A stretch of 64,000 bases of DNA, taken from Crateriforma sp964453205. GTDB lineage: Bacteria; Planctomycetota; Planctomycetia; Pirellulales; Pirellulaceae. Below the pieces are notes generated by a model. It saw only the letters and a list, made by a program, of their open reading frames with translations, made no database searches and had not been told where the DNA came from. How positions within the stretch are numbered: position 1 is the stretch's first letter; each line of letters begins with the position of its first letter. Made by a program: the position numbers and the translations under genes. Location of the stretch: NCBI GenBank assembly GCA_964453205.1, contig CAYVRC010000004.1, forward strand, positions 1-64,000, in the 5' to 3' direction. Shown one piece after another: positions 26,915 to 36,378 of the stretch.

Positions 26915-27667
26915 TCAGGCAACCTTTGATCGGCGACGAACCCGGCGGTAAACCGCACCGGCTCCCAACATGCCCAGGCAAGCCAAGCTGGAAGGCTCGG
27001 GAACGGCGGTCGGGTTGATCGCACCAAAGGAGGTTGTCGTAGGATCGCCAGCAGGAAAAAAATCGCTACTCAATTCAGGCCCGCCGTCAGCCGCGAACAC
27101 GGCTAGCCGTTCGGTTGGTTGACCGAAGTCGGCGGTGACGAACTGAAACCACTCGCCGTCGCTTCCGCTACGAAACACACCGAGGGGCTCGAATTCACCA
27201 TTGTACAGAATGTTGGTGCCACCCAGCGAAGCCGCGTACAGGGTGGCATCGTCAGCGAAGGCGTCCGAGACCGCGACCGCATCGAAGATCGTGCCAAGCG
27301 CGGAGACGTCTAGAGTTCCAGAGTCCGTGCTGTCCAGATCGGTTCCCGTGGCCAAGAGTGGCACAGTGCCGTCGGTCAACAGCACCGTAAACGAGGGATT
27401 CTCCAAATCCGGAACCGTGACGACGCTCAGTCCCAGGGCGTCGAAGGTACCCGTTACATTGCTCGCCCGATCCACCGTGCCATTGATCCCGTCGTTCTCG
27501 ATCGAATAGATGTTGAAGTTAAATGCCTGGCCGGCGGTGCCGAACAACTCCAGCGTGGTGTCCGCCGGATCACCGCCAGGCGGATTGGGCTCGAATTCGC
27601 TAATCAAGTTTGCGTCGGCCGCCATAGCCCAGCACACACACAAAGCAAGGGGAAGAAATCGCTTCAT
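26915..27667 (-). CDS. PEP-CTERM sorting-domain protein
   Basis: A 250-residue exported protein. The ATG at 27667 gives the signal peptide MKRFLPLALCVCWAMAADA; upstream in-frame starts (27679, 27739) add residues that do not look like a signal. The mature part opens with LISEFEPNPPGGDPADTTLE, a lamin-tail-like start seen in surface proteins. The tail VPEPSSLACLGMLGAGAVYRRVRRR is the sorting signal: PEP motif, hydrophobic helix and Arg cluster. It ends at a strong terminator. Function is otherwise unknown. Confidence 0.85.
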   Translation of the reverse strand: MKRFLPLALCVCWAMAADANLISEFEPNPPGGDPADTTLELFGTAGQAFNFNIYSIENDGINGTVDRASNVTGTFDALGLSVVTVPDLENPSFTVLLTDGTVPLLATGTDLDSTDSGTLDVSALGTIFDAVAVSDAFADDATLYAASLGGTNILYNGEFEPLGVFRSGSDGEWFQFVTADFGQPTERLAVFAADGGPELSSDFFPAGDPTTTSFGAINPTAVPEPSSLACLGMLGAGAVYRRVRRRSKVA

Positions 27668-28055
27668 AGTGAATCTCATCAATTTTGGAGCGTAATTGGT
27701 AGTACGACCAGCAGAATACCCATTCGCGCCAGACGACAAATGGTAGAATACGTAAAACAGGAAAACTTCACGTTTTCCTCATCTTCCGGATGTCTTGCCT
27801 TCTCGCAATCCGAGTGGGTTGGAGATTTTCACTGTTGCTAGCATATCGGCGTTACTCGCCGTTTTGGGTAAGATCGCCTCCGTTGCCGGTGGAGGAAGTT
27901 GGCGAAACTCAAGGCCAGGTCACAGCTGCGAGGATGTTCGATTCGACCGCCCGATTTTTGATCTCGTTGCCGTGTCGCAGACGGACGGGGGCATCTTTTC
28001 TATAAAGCCGGGTCACCGACCCCGCCGCGTTCCTTTTGCCGGATGCCCTTTTGCC
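27668..28055. other. 388-bp divergent intergenic region with an 8-bp hairpin
   Basis: This region separates the minus-strand PEP-CTERM gene from the plus-strand HEAT-like gene and should hold both promoters. The only clear structure is AGGAAAAC, TTCAC, GTTTTCCT at 27759-27779, an 8-bp hairpin about 90 nt upstream of the PEP-CTERM start that could be an operator. Base composition is less GC-rich than in the flanking genes. A frame open from 27795 continues into the HEAT-like gene, but its residues are unlike the protein that follows. Confidence 0.5.
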
Positions 28056-29576
28056 GTGACCGACACCGACTTTTCCTCCCTGCTGGGCAATGACGTCGAC
28101 CCGGTCCAAGCCGGGGTGCTCTTGCAACGTCTGGCCGCCGCCGAGGACCTCAGCCCGCCGGCGATCCTGGCGACGCTGGCCGAAGACCCGCGGCGGTTGG
28201 CGGACAGCGATCCGGCGATTCTGGCCGCCCTGTTCCGTTTGGTGCATTTGAGATTGCTGAGCGGAACCGGCGAAGCCCTGGACTCCCTGCCGCCCGGGCA
28301 GATTCGGACGATTCACGACGCCGTTCCGGCCGACACGCCCAATCAGGCGTTGATGTTGCAGTTGTTGTCGATGCAGTCGACCGACGTTGCGCTGACGACG
28401 CTGGTCGAATGCTTGAAGGATCGTCCCCCGACCGCCTGGGTCGAAGCCGGCCAGATCATCGCGCCGTTGATGCAACGCACGGGCTGGAACGTCGACGCGC
28501 TGTTCCCGGCGATCTTGGACTGTCTGTCCTCGCCGGCCTTGGCCGCACCGATCTTGGACTTGGCGAACTACCTGACGCGTCGGCAACAAGTCGCCCGGCA
28601 TCCGGCGCGCGACCGGTTGGCGTTGATGAACCATTTGCTGGGCGAAGTCGCCGGCCGCTTGGGCAAGTTCGAAGAAGACCCGCGGACCTTTGGCGATGAC
28701 GTCGAAACGGTGCAAACGCGACTGGGCGAAGCGGTGGCGCTGGCCGTCTCGCTGTGCGACGCGCTCGGCCTGATCGGCGACGAATCGTCGATCGCGAAAC
28801 TGAACCGAGCCGTCGAGCTGCGGCACCGCCGAGTCCAGTGCGAAGCGGCCGGCGCGCTGGCCATGCTGGGCGACGATCTGGGCAAAAAACGTCTGGTCGA
28901 ATTGTCGGCCGATCCGGCGGCACGGTTGCGAGCGATCCGGTACGCCGACGAACTCGGTTTCGGTGACGCGATCGACGAGGATCAACGCAGCGAACAGGCC
29001 AGTGCCGAAAGCGAGCTGGCACTCTGGTTGACTCAGCCGCAACAGATGGGCGTGCCCCCGACGGGCGTCGAAGTCCTGGAGACGCGTCGGATGATGTGGC
29101 CCAGTTTCAACGATCCGGTCGACGTTCACCTGATCCGATTCGAATACAACTTCGGCGATCGGCAGTACAGCAACGTCGGCATCGCCGGGCCGGTCGCCTT
29201 TGCCCTGGCCGCGGACGTCGCCGACCTGCCGCACGACGACATCTTCGCGATCTATGCGGGTTGGCACGCCGAGCACGACGAGATCTTTACGGTGCCGGGC
29301 GATCGATTGAACGAAGCCCAAAAACGGATCGTGACGCCGCTGCGTGATGCACTGGATCGGGCCGGCTACGACGAGATCAAGACGGAGTTGTTGGGGTTCT
29401 TTTTGGACGAAACGGCGGCCGTGTTTCGTGCCCGGCGTGAGGAGCGGGAGTGTTTGGTGATCACCGACGGTTTGGAGACGATCGACCAGATCACCGCCGG
29501 TCGGCCGCGTCCGTTGCAACCGGGCGATCTGTTCAACCTGTTCAAAGGCCGCAAGATGTTGCGAACGTTCAACTGA
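28056..29576 (+). CDS. HEAT-like helical repeat protein, function unknown
   Basis: A 506-residue, Leu/Ala/Asp-rich protein with no signal peptide or membrane segment, probably cytosolic. The middle part (about residues 90-300) is a run of helical pairs with HEAT-like spacing (VQCEAAGALAMLGDDLGKKRLVELSADP). The last about 170 residues (VDVHLIRFEYNFGDRQYSNVGIAG onward, given by its ends) look globular and mixed alpha/beta. The start is uncertain: GTG at 28056 is chosen because coding-like composition begins there, while the frame is open from 27795. No enzyme motif is seen. It is convergent with the TolC gene, 20 nt apart. Confidence 0.65.
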   Translation: MTDTDFSSLLGNDVDPVQAGVLLQRLAAAEDLSPPAILATLAEDPRRLADSDPAILAALFRLVHLRLLSGTGEALDSLPPGQIRTIHDAVPADTPNQALMLQLLSMQSTDVALTTLVECLKDRPPTAWVEAGQIIAPLMQRTGWNVDALFPAILDCLSSPALAAPILDLANYLTRRQQVARHPARDRLALMNHLLGEVAGRLGKFEEDPRTFGDDVETVQTRLGEAVALAVSLCDALGLIGDESSIAKLNRAVELRHRRVQCEAAGALAMLGDDLGKKRLVELSADPAARLRAIRYADELGFGDAIDEDQRSEQASAESELALWLTQPQQMGVPPTGVEVLETRRMMWPSFNDPVDVHLIRFEYNFGDRQYSNVGIAGPVAFALAADVADLPHDDIFAIYAGWHAEHDEIFTVPGDRLNEAQKRIVTPLRDALDRAGYDEIKTELLGFFLDETAAVFRARREERECLVITDGLETIDQITAGRPRPLQPGDLFNLFKGRKMLRTFN

Positions 29577-29596
29577 TCGGACGCCCCGCGGCGTCG

Positions 29597-31501
29597 TTAG
29601 AACTCGCCGTGCCCTTCCGACGCGTTGCCGGCGATCATGACGTGCGTGTTTTGCAGCAGGGTGCCGGTTTCGAATTGCACGTTCTTCGCGGCGATCATGT
29701 ACTCGGTCGCCGCGGCGTCGTATCGTGACTGAGATTCGCTCAAGCGGCGTTGGGCGTCGAGCAATTGTTCCAAGCTGATCGGCAAGCCGGCTTCGCGGTT
29801 CGCCTCCAAGGCGTCTGACGCGTCCTTGGCCGCCAAGTAGCGATTCAAGCTGGTCTCGGTTTGCGCGAAGGCACGATCGGCTTCCGCGATGACGGCGATC
29901 AAGTCGTGTAAGATCTGACGTTCTTGCTCCCGCAGCACCGCCTTGTCCCTGGCGACGCGGAGCTTTGCGTTTTGGACGGCCGCGTGGGCCTGACGAAAGC
30001 CGACGGGCATGCGGAATTCCAGACCGGCTTCGTACTCTTGATAATCGAGCGATCCGAATTCCTCGAACGCCGAATCGTTGCCGGCCAAGTCTTGGCCGAG
30101 TCCACGCAGTCGGTAGATCGAAACCAGATCGAGCGTCGGCAACAAGAAATTCTTGGCCGCCAGGACTTCCATCTCGCGTCGTTTGATCAGCAGTCGTTGT
30201 TGTTGCAGTTCGGCTCGCATGCGAATCGCTTCGGCCGACAACGCGGCGACGTCGAACACCAAAGGTGCCAAGTCGGGCTCGTCGATCGGTCGCAACAATT
30301 CGCCTTCGCTGATCGGAATGCCGATCAGCAACCGCAGTCTTCGTTCGGCGGCCAGGACGCCGCCGACGCCCGCGAACGTGCCGCCGGAAGTGGCGTTGTA
30401 ACCTTGTGTGCGTTGGATCAGTTTGCCCGCGATCGCGTCTTGGTATTCGGATTTGAATCGGTAGTACTGTTCGCGTGCCAACGCCTCGGCGGCTCCGCTG
30501 CGACGGTTGGAGGACTTTTGTGCCTCATAACTCCGCCACGTTTGTCGTGCCCGTTCCAGCGCCGCGCGTTTCGCGTCGACGTCGCGATACGCGAATGCCA
30601 AATCCCAGTAAGCGTTGATCACGTTGCTGACGTAGTCGCGGGCTTGCTGGCGAAACTCGGCCGTCGAGATGTCGTTATTCGCTTTGGCGATCAAGACGCC
30701 GTTGTAGACGCCCGGAACGGCCGCCGGGCCGGCGATGCGATTGAACGTCAGGCCCGCCCCGCGAAACAACGGCTGGCGAAGCTCGGCGTGCCACTGGTGC
30801 TGCCAAGCGCTAAAAGTCAGGTTGCCCGTCGCGTTGTTGGCGTCGTAATCGGTGATGCTGCGCAGCGAGATTTGGGCACCCGTTGCGGTTCGTTTGGAAA
30901 CTTGAGCCACGTAATCGTGCGTGTCCTGCTGAAACGCGTTCGCGCCGCCGCCGAAGAAGCGGTTGTTGAAACGTCGATCGTTGTTCTGCCATTTGCCCAT
31001 CGCGTAAAGCTGGGCGTCAAAGGCGGACAAGGCGGCTTCGATTCCCTGCTGCGGATCCGTCTGGACCAACTGCAAAGCCAAGTCCGTCGTCAGTTGCCCG
31101 GGGGCGCGAAGGATCGTCGCGTTCAGGTCCCGCAACACCGACGTGTTGGTCATCGCGATCGCCACGGTCTCGTCCAGCGAAATGTCGCGGTACCGGGCCG
31201 TCTCCAGAATCCCGGGATCTCGCAGCGTCATCGGCGGCGCCGGAGGCATGGGCATCTCAAGCGGCGGCACGCCGGTGTCGACTTGTTGCATGATCGTGTC
31301 GATGCAAGCGGTCTCGTTGCCGATCGTTTCGGGGATGCTGTGATAGCTCCGACAGCCGACCGACACCCCGATCGCGACGACCAGCGACGCGACGACGGCG
31401 GGCACGCATCGTTTCACTCCAGCGTCGAACCTCCCGGGGGAATTCCTGATGGGATCCGCCGGTCTTTCGGGGCGTCGTTGTGGGTTCGTCGTGCGGCGCA
31501 A
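29597..31501 (-). CDS. TolC-family outer-membrane efflux protein
   Basis: A 634-residue protein starting at TTG 31501, chosen because GAGGA lies 6 nt upstream. A lipoprotein-like N terminus (VVASLVVAIGVSVGC, Cys near residue 50) is followed by a Pro-rich linker. From about residue 100 there are two long helical repeats of the TolC/OEP type (ISLDETVAIAMTNTSVL, DISTAEFRQQARDYVSNV, LGLEFRMPVG-like strand, LPISLEQLLDAQRRLSESQ). It is longer than TolC because of the N-terminal linker and inserts. It is divergent, across 169 bp, from the adaptor/M50 operon, and should be its outer-membrane channel. Confidence 0.9.
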   Translation of the reverse strand: MRRTTNPQRRPERPADPIRNSPGRFDAGVKRCVPAVVASLVVAIGVSVGCRSYHSIPETIGNETACIDTIMQQVDTGVPPLEMPMPPAPPMTLRDPGILETARYRDISLDETVAIAMTNTSVLRDLNATILRAPGQLTTDLALQLVQTDPQQGIEAALSAFDAQLYAMGKWQNNDRRFNNRFFGGGANAFQQDTHDYVAQVSKRTATGAQISLRSITDYDANNATGNLTFSAWQHQWHAELRQPLFRGAGLTFNRIAGPAAVPGVYNGVLIAKANNDISTAEFRQQARDYVSNVINAYWDLAFAYRDVDAKRAALERARQTWRSYEAQKSSNRRSGAAEALAREQYYRFKSEYQDAIAGKLIQRTQGYNATSGGTFAGVGGVLAAERRLRLLIGIPISEGELLRPIDEPDLAPLVFDVAALSAEAIRMRAELQQQRLLIKRREMEVLAAKNFLLPTLDLVSIYRLRGLGQDLAGNDSAFEEFGSLDYQEYEAGLEFRMPVGFRQAHAAVQNAKLRVARDKAVLREQERQILHDLIAVIAEADRAFAQTETSLNRYLAAKDASDALEANREAGLPISLEQLLDAQRRLSESQSRYDAAATEYMIAAKNVQFETGTLLQNTHVMIAGNASEGHGEF

Positions 31502-31670
31502 TCTGGATCCTCGTGATCGGTGGGTGTGCGCATTACCCCTATCCTTCGACTAATCGGAATAACCCGATCCAACCAAAGCATCGCGAATCCAGGTCGTGAA
31601 ACTTCCTGCTGACGAAACCGGTCGGCGGAGACGTGAATTCGGCGGGTTTGGTTAAACTAGGACGTTAATC

Positions 31671-32996
31671 ATGTCCACGTATTCCACCACGACCGATTCA
31701 CGTTGGACCGCCGCCGCCGAGGGGCTGCAGCGTCTGGAAACGCTCGCCCGAGACGTCGTCGATGTGGATCGGTTCTACGTCGACGCGGTTCGTCTTGTCG
31801 CCGAAACCCTCGAATCGCCGCGTTGTGTTTTGTCGTTGGAACAGCCGGCCGGACGGCGTGTCCTGGGGACGACCGCGGACGGGGACGATTCGGCGGGGCG
31901 GACCGGAGCGATCCCGCATCGTGCCACCAGCCGCCTGTCCGATACGGTGACGATGACGTTGGCTTGCGACGTCGGCACCGCGAGTGACCGGTGCGAGGAA
32001 CTGAGCGGCGACTTGTCGGCCGGCGTTTTGGACTTGTGTGTCCTCGTTTACTTGAAGTCCCGCTTCCGCCAGGTCGAAGCGTCGGGTCCGGCCGCGACGG
32101 GGGATGAACCGAACCTGACGACGTCTTTGCCACCGCGACGCACACGCCGGTCGGCATGGTGGGGCGTTTCGGCGCTGCTCGCGTGCGTCGTCGTGTCGGC
32201 GTTCCCGGTCGACTTTCGATTGCCCGTCGAAGGCACGGTGCAGCCGAAAACCGTCCGGCACGTCTTCGCGCCGCTGAGCGGAACGGTGGCTTCGGTATCG
32301 ACGGACGAAGGTGAAACCGTTTCGGCGGGATCGACGATCCTGGTCATCGAGAATCCGGAAGTCCGATTGCGGCACGAAACCTTGGCCGGCGAGTTGGCGA
32401 CGGCCGAGGCGGAATTGGTCAGTCTGCGGGTCGAGCAGACCGACCCGTCACGGGCGAGGGAACATCGCACGGACACCGCCGGGCGAAGGCGGATCTTGCA
32501 GACCCGCATCGAATCGTTGCAGCGGCAAGTCGATTTGGCGGAGCGTCTGCAAGCCTGTTTGATCGTGACCGCGCCGATCGACGGCGAAGTCACCGGGGAT
32601 CATGCCGTGCGAGACCTTGTCGGACGCAGGGTCGCTCCGGGCCAATGGTTGGTCGACGTGATCGATCTCGAGGCCGGCTTCATCGCGGAGCTGTTCTTGC
32701 CCGATCGCGACTTCGGCTATCTGGCCGCGCGCCAGTCGGGGCCGCCGCTGATCTGTCAATTTCGCCTTCGATCCGACCCGAACGTTCGCTTGCGGGGCAG
32801 TGTGGATCAGATTTCCGACTCATCGCAACGGAACGAGCGTGGCGAGGCGGTGATTCGCTTGACCAGTCGCTTGCAAACCGATCAACCGCTTCGCCACGGC
32901 GCCACGCTCGTCGGTCACGTCGACGCGGGCCGGCGACCGCTCGGGTTCGTGCTGTTTCGTCCCGTCATCGAATGGATCAGGAGTCAAGGCTGGTGA
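31671..32996 (+). CDS. HlyD-family adaptor with cytosolic GAF-like N-terminal domain
   Basis: A 441-residue protein. Residues about 1-160 are soluble and resemble a degenerate GAF domain (EGLQRLETLARDVVDVDRFY, SPRCVLSLEQPAGRRVLG). One transmembrane helix follows (about 162-180, AWWGVSALLACVVVSAFPV). Then comes the HlyD/membrane-fusion part: lipoyl half-motif FAPLSGTVASVSTDEGETV, a short coiled coil (about 235-290), second half-motif IVTAPIDGEVTG, and a beta-barrel region. AGGACG precedes the ATG. The stop overlaps the GTG of the next gene (GTGA). The cytosolic domain could pass an internal signal to the exporter. Confidence 0.82.
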   Translation: MSTYSTTTDSRWTAAAEGLQRLETLARDVVDVDRFYVDAVRLVAETLESPRCVLSLEQPAGRRVLGTTADGDDSAGRTGAIPHRATSRLSDTVTMTLACDVGTASDRCEELSGDLSAGVLDLCVLVYLKSRFRQVEASGPAATGDEPNLTTSLPPRRTRRSAWWGVSALLACVVVSAFPVDFRLPVEGTVQPKTVRHVFAPLSGTVASVSTDEGETVSAGSTILVIENPEVRLRHETLAGELATAEAELVSLRVEQTDPSRAREHRTDTAGRRRILQTRIESLQRQVDLAERLQACLIVTAPIDGEVTGDHAVRDLVGRRVAPGQWLVDVIDLEAGFIAELFLPDRDFGYLAARQSGPPLICQFRLRSDPNVRLRGSVDQISDSSQRNERGEAVIRLTSRLQTDQPLRHGATLVGHVDAGRRPLGFVLFRPVIEWIRSQGW

Positions 32997-34114
32997 ATCG
33001 TCACTTCTTCTCCGTGATCGTCCGCTCCGTGATCGTGACGGTGCTTTCGTTGCCGGTCGGAACCTTGGCGGTGACAACGGAAGTCAGCGGCGATGACGAA
33101 TCGTCCCGCGTGACGCTGGATGATTTCGTCGTCGTGTTGATCGACGAGGCATCGATCCCCGCCACCGTTTCGGGACCGGTCGCCGGCCTTTCGGTTCGCG
33201 AGGGAGACCGGGTCGCCCGAGGCGATTTGGTGGCGACGATCGATGATCGTGATGCCGAGTTGCAAAAACAGTTGGCCGATCGTGATCTGGAAATCGCCCT
33301 GGAAACGAGCCGGCAGCGTTTGGGGGTCGAAGCCGCCGAGGCGGCGTCGGCCGAAACGCGTCAGCTGTCGGAGCGGCACGAAACCGAACGACAAATCAAC
33401 CGACGCAAAGCGGCCAACGACTTGAAGGTCCAAGCCGCCGAGAAAGCCGAGGCGGTGGCCCGAAACGAATACCAACGCGCCGTCGCCGCCAAAGAAAGCT
33501 TCGAGCAAGCCGTTTCGGATTCTGAAATCGAAGCGTTGTTGCTGGCCCAACAACGGGCCAGATTGGAAACACGGCAAGCCGTTTTCGAACAAGAACTTGC
33601 GGAATTGGAAATGGCGATCGATGACGCGATCGCCCAATCGTTTCGTTTGCAGATGGAATCCAGGCGGGTCCAGATTCGTCAAGCCGAATCCGATGATCGC
33701 ATCGCCGCTTGGAAAACCAGCATCGAACAGCATCAAGCGGATTTGGCCGCCTTGAGGTTGGAAAAGCATCGTTTGACGTCACCCATCGCGGGTGTCGTCG
33801 TCGCGGTGGCCAAGCGTCCCGGCGATTGGGTCGATCCGGGGCAAAGTATCGCAAGAATTGCCAAAGTGGATCGCTTGCGGGTCGAAGGTTTCTTGCCCGC
33901 AAAGTGGATTCGCCCGCTCCAGAATCAGGCCGACCTGAGCATCTCGGTCCGCCAAGCCGATGGCACGACGACGCGACGTACCGGCGGCCGTCGGTTCATC
34001 AGCCCGGAAATTGATCCGGTCACTCAGGAGACTCGGTGTTGGGTCGAGTTCGACAACCGAGATCTCGCGGTCCAGCCCGGCTTGCCGGCGTCCATCGAAA
34101 TTTCGGTCCGATGA
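32993..34114 (+). CDS. periplasmic HlyD/RND-type membrane-fusion adaptor
   Basis: A 373-residue protein starting at GTG 32993, which has AGGAG 9 nt upstream and overlaps the previous stop by 4 nt. A signal sequence (VIVRSVIVTVLSLPVGTLA) is followed by the first lipoyl half-motif VSGPVAGLSVREGDRVARGD. A long Glu/Ala/Arg-rich coiled coil spans about residues 85-250. The second half-motif LTSPIAGVVVAVAKRPGDWV and a beta-barrel region (VEGFLPAKWI) follow. The coiled coil should contact TolC. The stop overlaps the M50 ATG (ATGA). Two different adaptors in one operon are unusual for a single pump. Confidence 0.85.
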   Translation: MNRHFFSVIVRSVIVTVLSLPVGTLAVTTEVSGDDESSRVTLDDFVVVLIDEASIPATVSGPVAGLSVREGDRVARGDLVATIDDRDAELQKQLADRDLEIALETSRQRLGVEAAEAASAETRQLSERHETERQINRRKAANDLKVQAAEKAEAVARNEYQRAVAAKESFEQAVSDSEIEALLLAQQRARLETRQAVFEQELAELEMAIDDAIAQSFRLQMESRRVQIRQAESDDRIAAWKTSIEQHQADLAALRLEKHRLTSPIAGVVVAVAKRPGDWVDPGQSIARIAKVDRLRVEGFLPAKWIRPLQNQADLSISVRQADGTTTRRTGGRRFISPEIDPVTQETRCWVEFDNRDLAVQPGLPASIEISVR

Positions 34115-36369
34115 GGCGCGTCACGGTCAGGACCGATCCGGGCGAACACGTGGCCGCTACCTCGGGCATCGTCTCCGGTGCAACGCTGCGTCTGCGTGAC
34201 GATTTGATCCGTCGCCGAATCTGGCTGGCCGATCGTCACGTCTGGGTCTGGAAAAATCCGCGCGACGATTCGTTCTACTTTTTCGAACCCGACGAAGACG
34301 CGATCCTGCGAACGTTGGAGCGTCCGGCAAGTCGCGACGAATTCCTGGTCGACTGTCTGGGGAGGTTCTCCGAACTCGGACTGACGCCGGACACGCTTTC
34401 GGCGTTCCTGGACGACGCCCTGGCGAACGGGTTGATCGAAGTTTCACCGGGATCAGCCGAAACGGTGAAGCGGACCACGGCGAGGCCGAGGACACGACCG
34501 CCCTGGTGGCGAAACCCGTTGGCGATCCGGTTGCCCGGCGTCGATCCCGCGCCCTTGCTGGATCGCTTGACGCCGATCGCGAACAGTCTGATGCACCGGA
34601 GTATGGCGGTGATCGCCGTCCTGCTGATCGTTTCGGCCGTACTGATCGGACTTTTGCACATGGAGGCGTTCCTGGCCGACCTGACGTCGGCGACGCTTCG
34701 GCTGACTTCATCGGCAGCAACGGCACGGGGTTCGTTTTCGTCCACCGTCGCCGGCTTGGCGTCGGCCGTGGTGATCGCCAAGGTGTTTCACGAACTGGCG
34801 CACGCCCTGGTGTGCCACGTCAACGGCGGTCGCTGTCGCGAAATGGGCGTGATGCTGCTGTTGGGAGTGCCCTGTTTGTATTGCGACATCAGCGACGCTT
34901 GGTTGATGCCGACACGTCGTCAGCGAATCCTGACCTCGGCGGCCGGCATGATGGCCGAATCGATCGTCGCCGCCGTCGCGATGTTGATTTGGGCAGTGAC
35001 GCTGCCCGGATCGCTGCACGACTTGGCGACGTTGTTGGTGGTCGTTTGTTCGATCAGCACGCTGGTGTTCAACGGGAATCCGTTGATGCGTTACGATGGC
35101 TATTTCATGCTTTCGGATTGGCTGGGCATCCCGAACCTGGCCGGCGAGTCGGCCTCGGCGATGTTGCGAAGATGCCGCGCGTGGCTGTGGGGACTGTCGC
35201 CCTGGAAACCGATGCCGGGTGATCCGCCGCAAGGTCGCCTGATCGTGTACGGCGTGCTCAGTTTGGCCTACCGCGTGTTGGTGATCTGCGTCATCGTGGG
35301 GATCGGAATGAAGCTTGCCCGCGATGCGGGCCTGGTTTGGATCGCCGTGCTCGTTTCGGGATTCCTCGTCGTCGGTCTGCTGCGTCGCGTGGTCGCGGCC
35401 CTTTATCGGCGGCCCGACCGGGCGTTGGCGTCGACCGCCGGGATCTGGACACGATCGGTGGCGGTCGCCGTCGGCTTGCTGCTGATTCTGTTGATCCCGT
35501 TGCCGCGATCGTTGCGGGTCGGCGGGATGATCGTGCCGGTCGACGAAACCGAATTGGTGTTGCCCGTCGGCGGGGCCGTCCTCGGCGGCTTGCCGGCCGG
35601 TTCGCTGGTTCGATCCGGCGACGTGATTCTTCGCGTTCAGGATTGGGATCACGCTTTTCGACTCGATAGCAGCCTGGCCGACATCAGGCGTCTGCGGCAA
35701 ACGCTGCGAGCGGTCCGAATCGAGCGAATCGGCGACGCTTCGGTAGCCTCGGAGCTACCGGAAATTCGCGGCCGCTTGGCGACCGCCGAGCGACAGTACG
35801 AGACCTTGTCGGCCGCGCGGCATCGCCAAACCGTTCGTGCGTCACGCGGCGGCAAGATTTTTCAGGCGGAACCGAGGACCATCACCGCCGAACAACTCGC
35901 TCACGATCAACGGAACTGGACCGGTTCTCCGTTGCAGCCGGCCAACGTCGGCGCCACGTTGGACTCCGGGACGACGATCGGCTATCTCGGCGACCCGGTC
36001 AAGCGAGAGATTCGACTGTTGGTGCCGCAGAACCGAATCGAGTCGGTCGAATCGGGACAACAAGTCGAGCTGCATTTATCGGGCCTGCCCCGCCGGCTTC
36101 GTTTGGGAACCGTCACGTCCGTCTCGTCGCGACCGGTCGGCGACTTGCCGCCGGCGTTGGTCGCCGACGGATGGGCTTCGACGCGGTTACCGCTTGATGG
36201 TTCGGCCGCATCCGATTCGGTCGACTACGAAGTCATCGCGGCGCTGGCGAACGACGCCGAGGTCGAACCGCTACGCGTCGGAACGGTCACCGGAGCGACG
36301 ATTCGTCTGTCCCGTTCGTCGTTGCTCGACCGGTTGTGGCGAATCTTGGACGACCATTTCGTTTGGTGA
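34111..36369 (+). CDS. M50 (site-2 protease-like) membrane metallopeptidase with C-terminal HlyD-like domain
   Basis: A 752-residue membrane protein of the 'putative peptide zinc metalloprotease' type (YydH-like, M50). The N-terminal about 110 residues (LIRRRIWLADRHVWVWKNP) are soluble. Then come helices with zinc site HELAH at 227-231, the block REMGVMLLLGVPCLYCDISD, and the third-ligand motif NPLMRYDGYFML (Asp near 329). More helices run to about 480. From about 490 it is periplasmic and adaptor-like: half-motif PVGGAVLGGLPAGSLVRSGD, a helical hairpin, RASRGGKIFQAEP and VPQNRIESVESGQQVELHL. It is translationally coupled to both adaptors. Its likely role is cleavage or gating of an exported peptide; the substrate is unknown. 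Confidence 0.85.
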   Translation: MRRVTVRTDPGEHVAATSGIVSGATLRLRDDLIRRRIWLADRHVWVWKNPRDDSFYFFEPDEDAILRTLERPASRDEFLVDCLGRFSELGLTPDTLSAFLDDALANGLIEVSPGSAETVKRTTARPRTRPPWWRNPLAIRLPGVDPAPLLDRLTPIANSLMHRSMAVIAVLLIVSAVLIGLLHMEAFLADLTSATLRLTSSAATARGSFSSTVAGLASAVVIAKVFHELAHALVCHVNGGRCREMGVMLLLGVPCLYCDISDAWLMPTRRQRILTSAAGMMAESIVAAVAMLIWAVTLPGSLHDLATLLVVVCSISTLVFNGNPLMRYDGYFMLSDWLGIPNLAGESASAMLRRCRAWLWGLSPWKPMPGDPPQGRLIVYGVLSLAYRVLVICVIVGIGMKLARDAGLVWIAVLVSGFLVVGLLRRVVAALYRRPDRALASTAGIWTRSVAVAVGLLLILLIPLPRSLRVGGMIVPVDETELVLPVGGAVLGGLPAGSLVRSGDVILRVQDWDHAFRLDSSLADIRRLRQTLRAVRIERIGDASVASELPEIRGRLATAERQYETLSAARHRQTVRASRGGKIFQAEPRTITAEQLAHDQRNWTGSPLQPANVGATLDSGTTIGYLGDPVKREIRLLVPQNRIESVESGQQVELHLSGLPRRLRLGTVTSVSSRPVGDLPPALVADGWASTRLPLDGSAASDSVDYEVIAALANDAEVEPLRVGTVTGATIRLSRSSLLDRLWRILDDHFVW

Positions 36370-36378
36370 CCCGGGTCG

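Noticed and set aside
27909..29519. 536-codon minus-strand open frame
   Set aside because: It is antisense to the HEAT-like gene; rich in Arg/Gln/His and without domain features. The opposite strand has Leu/Ala helical repeats of real protein character.
29924..31516. 530-codon plus-strand open frame
   Set aside because: It is antisense to the TolC gene, which has recognisable outer-membrane-channel repeats.
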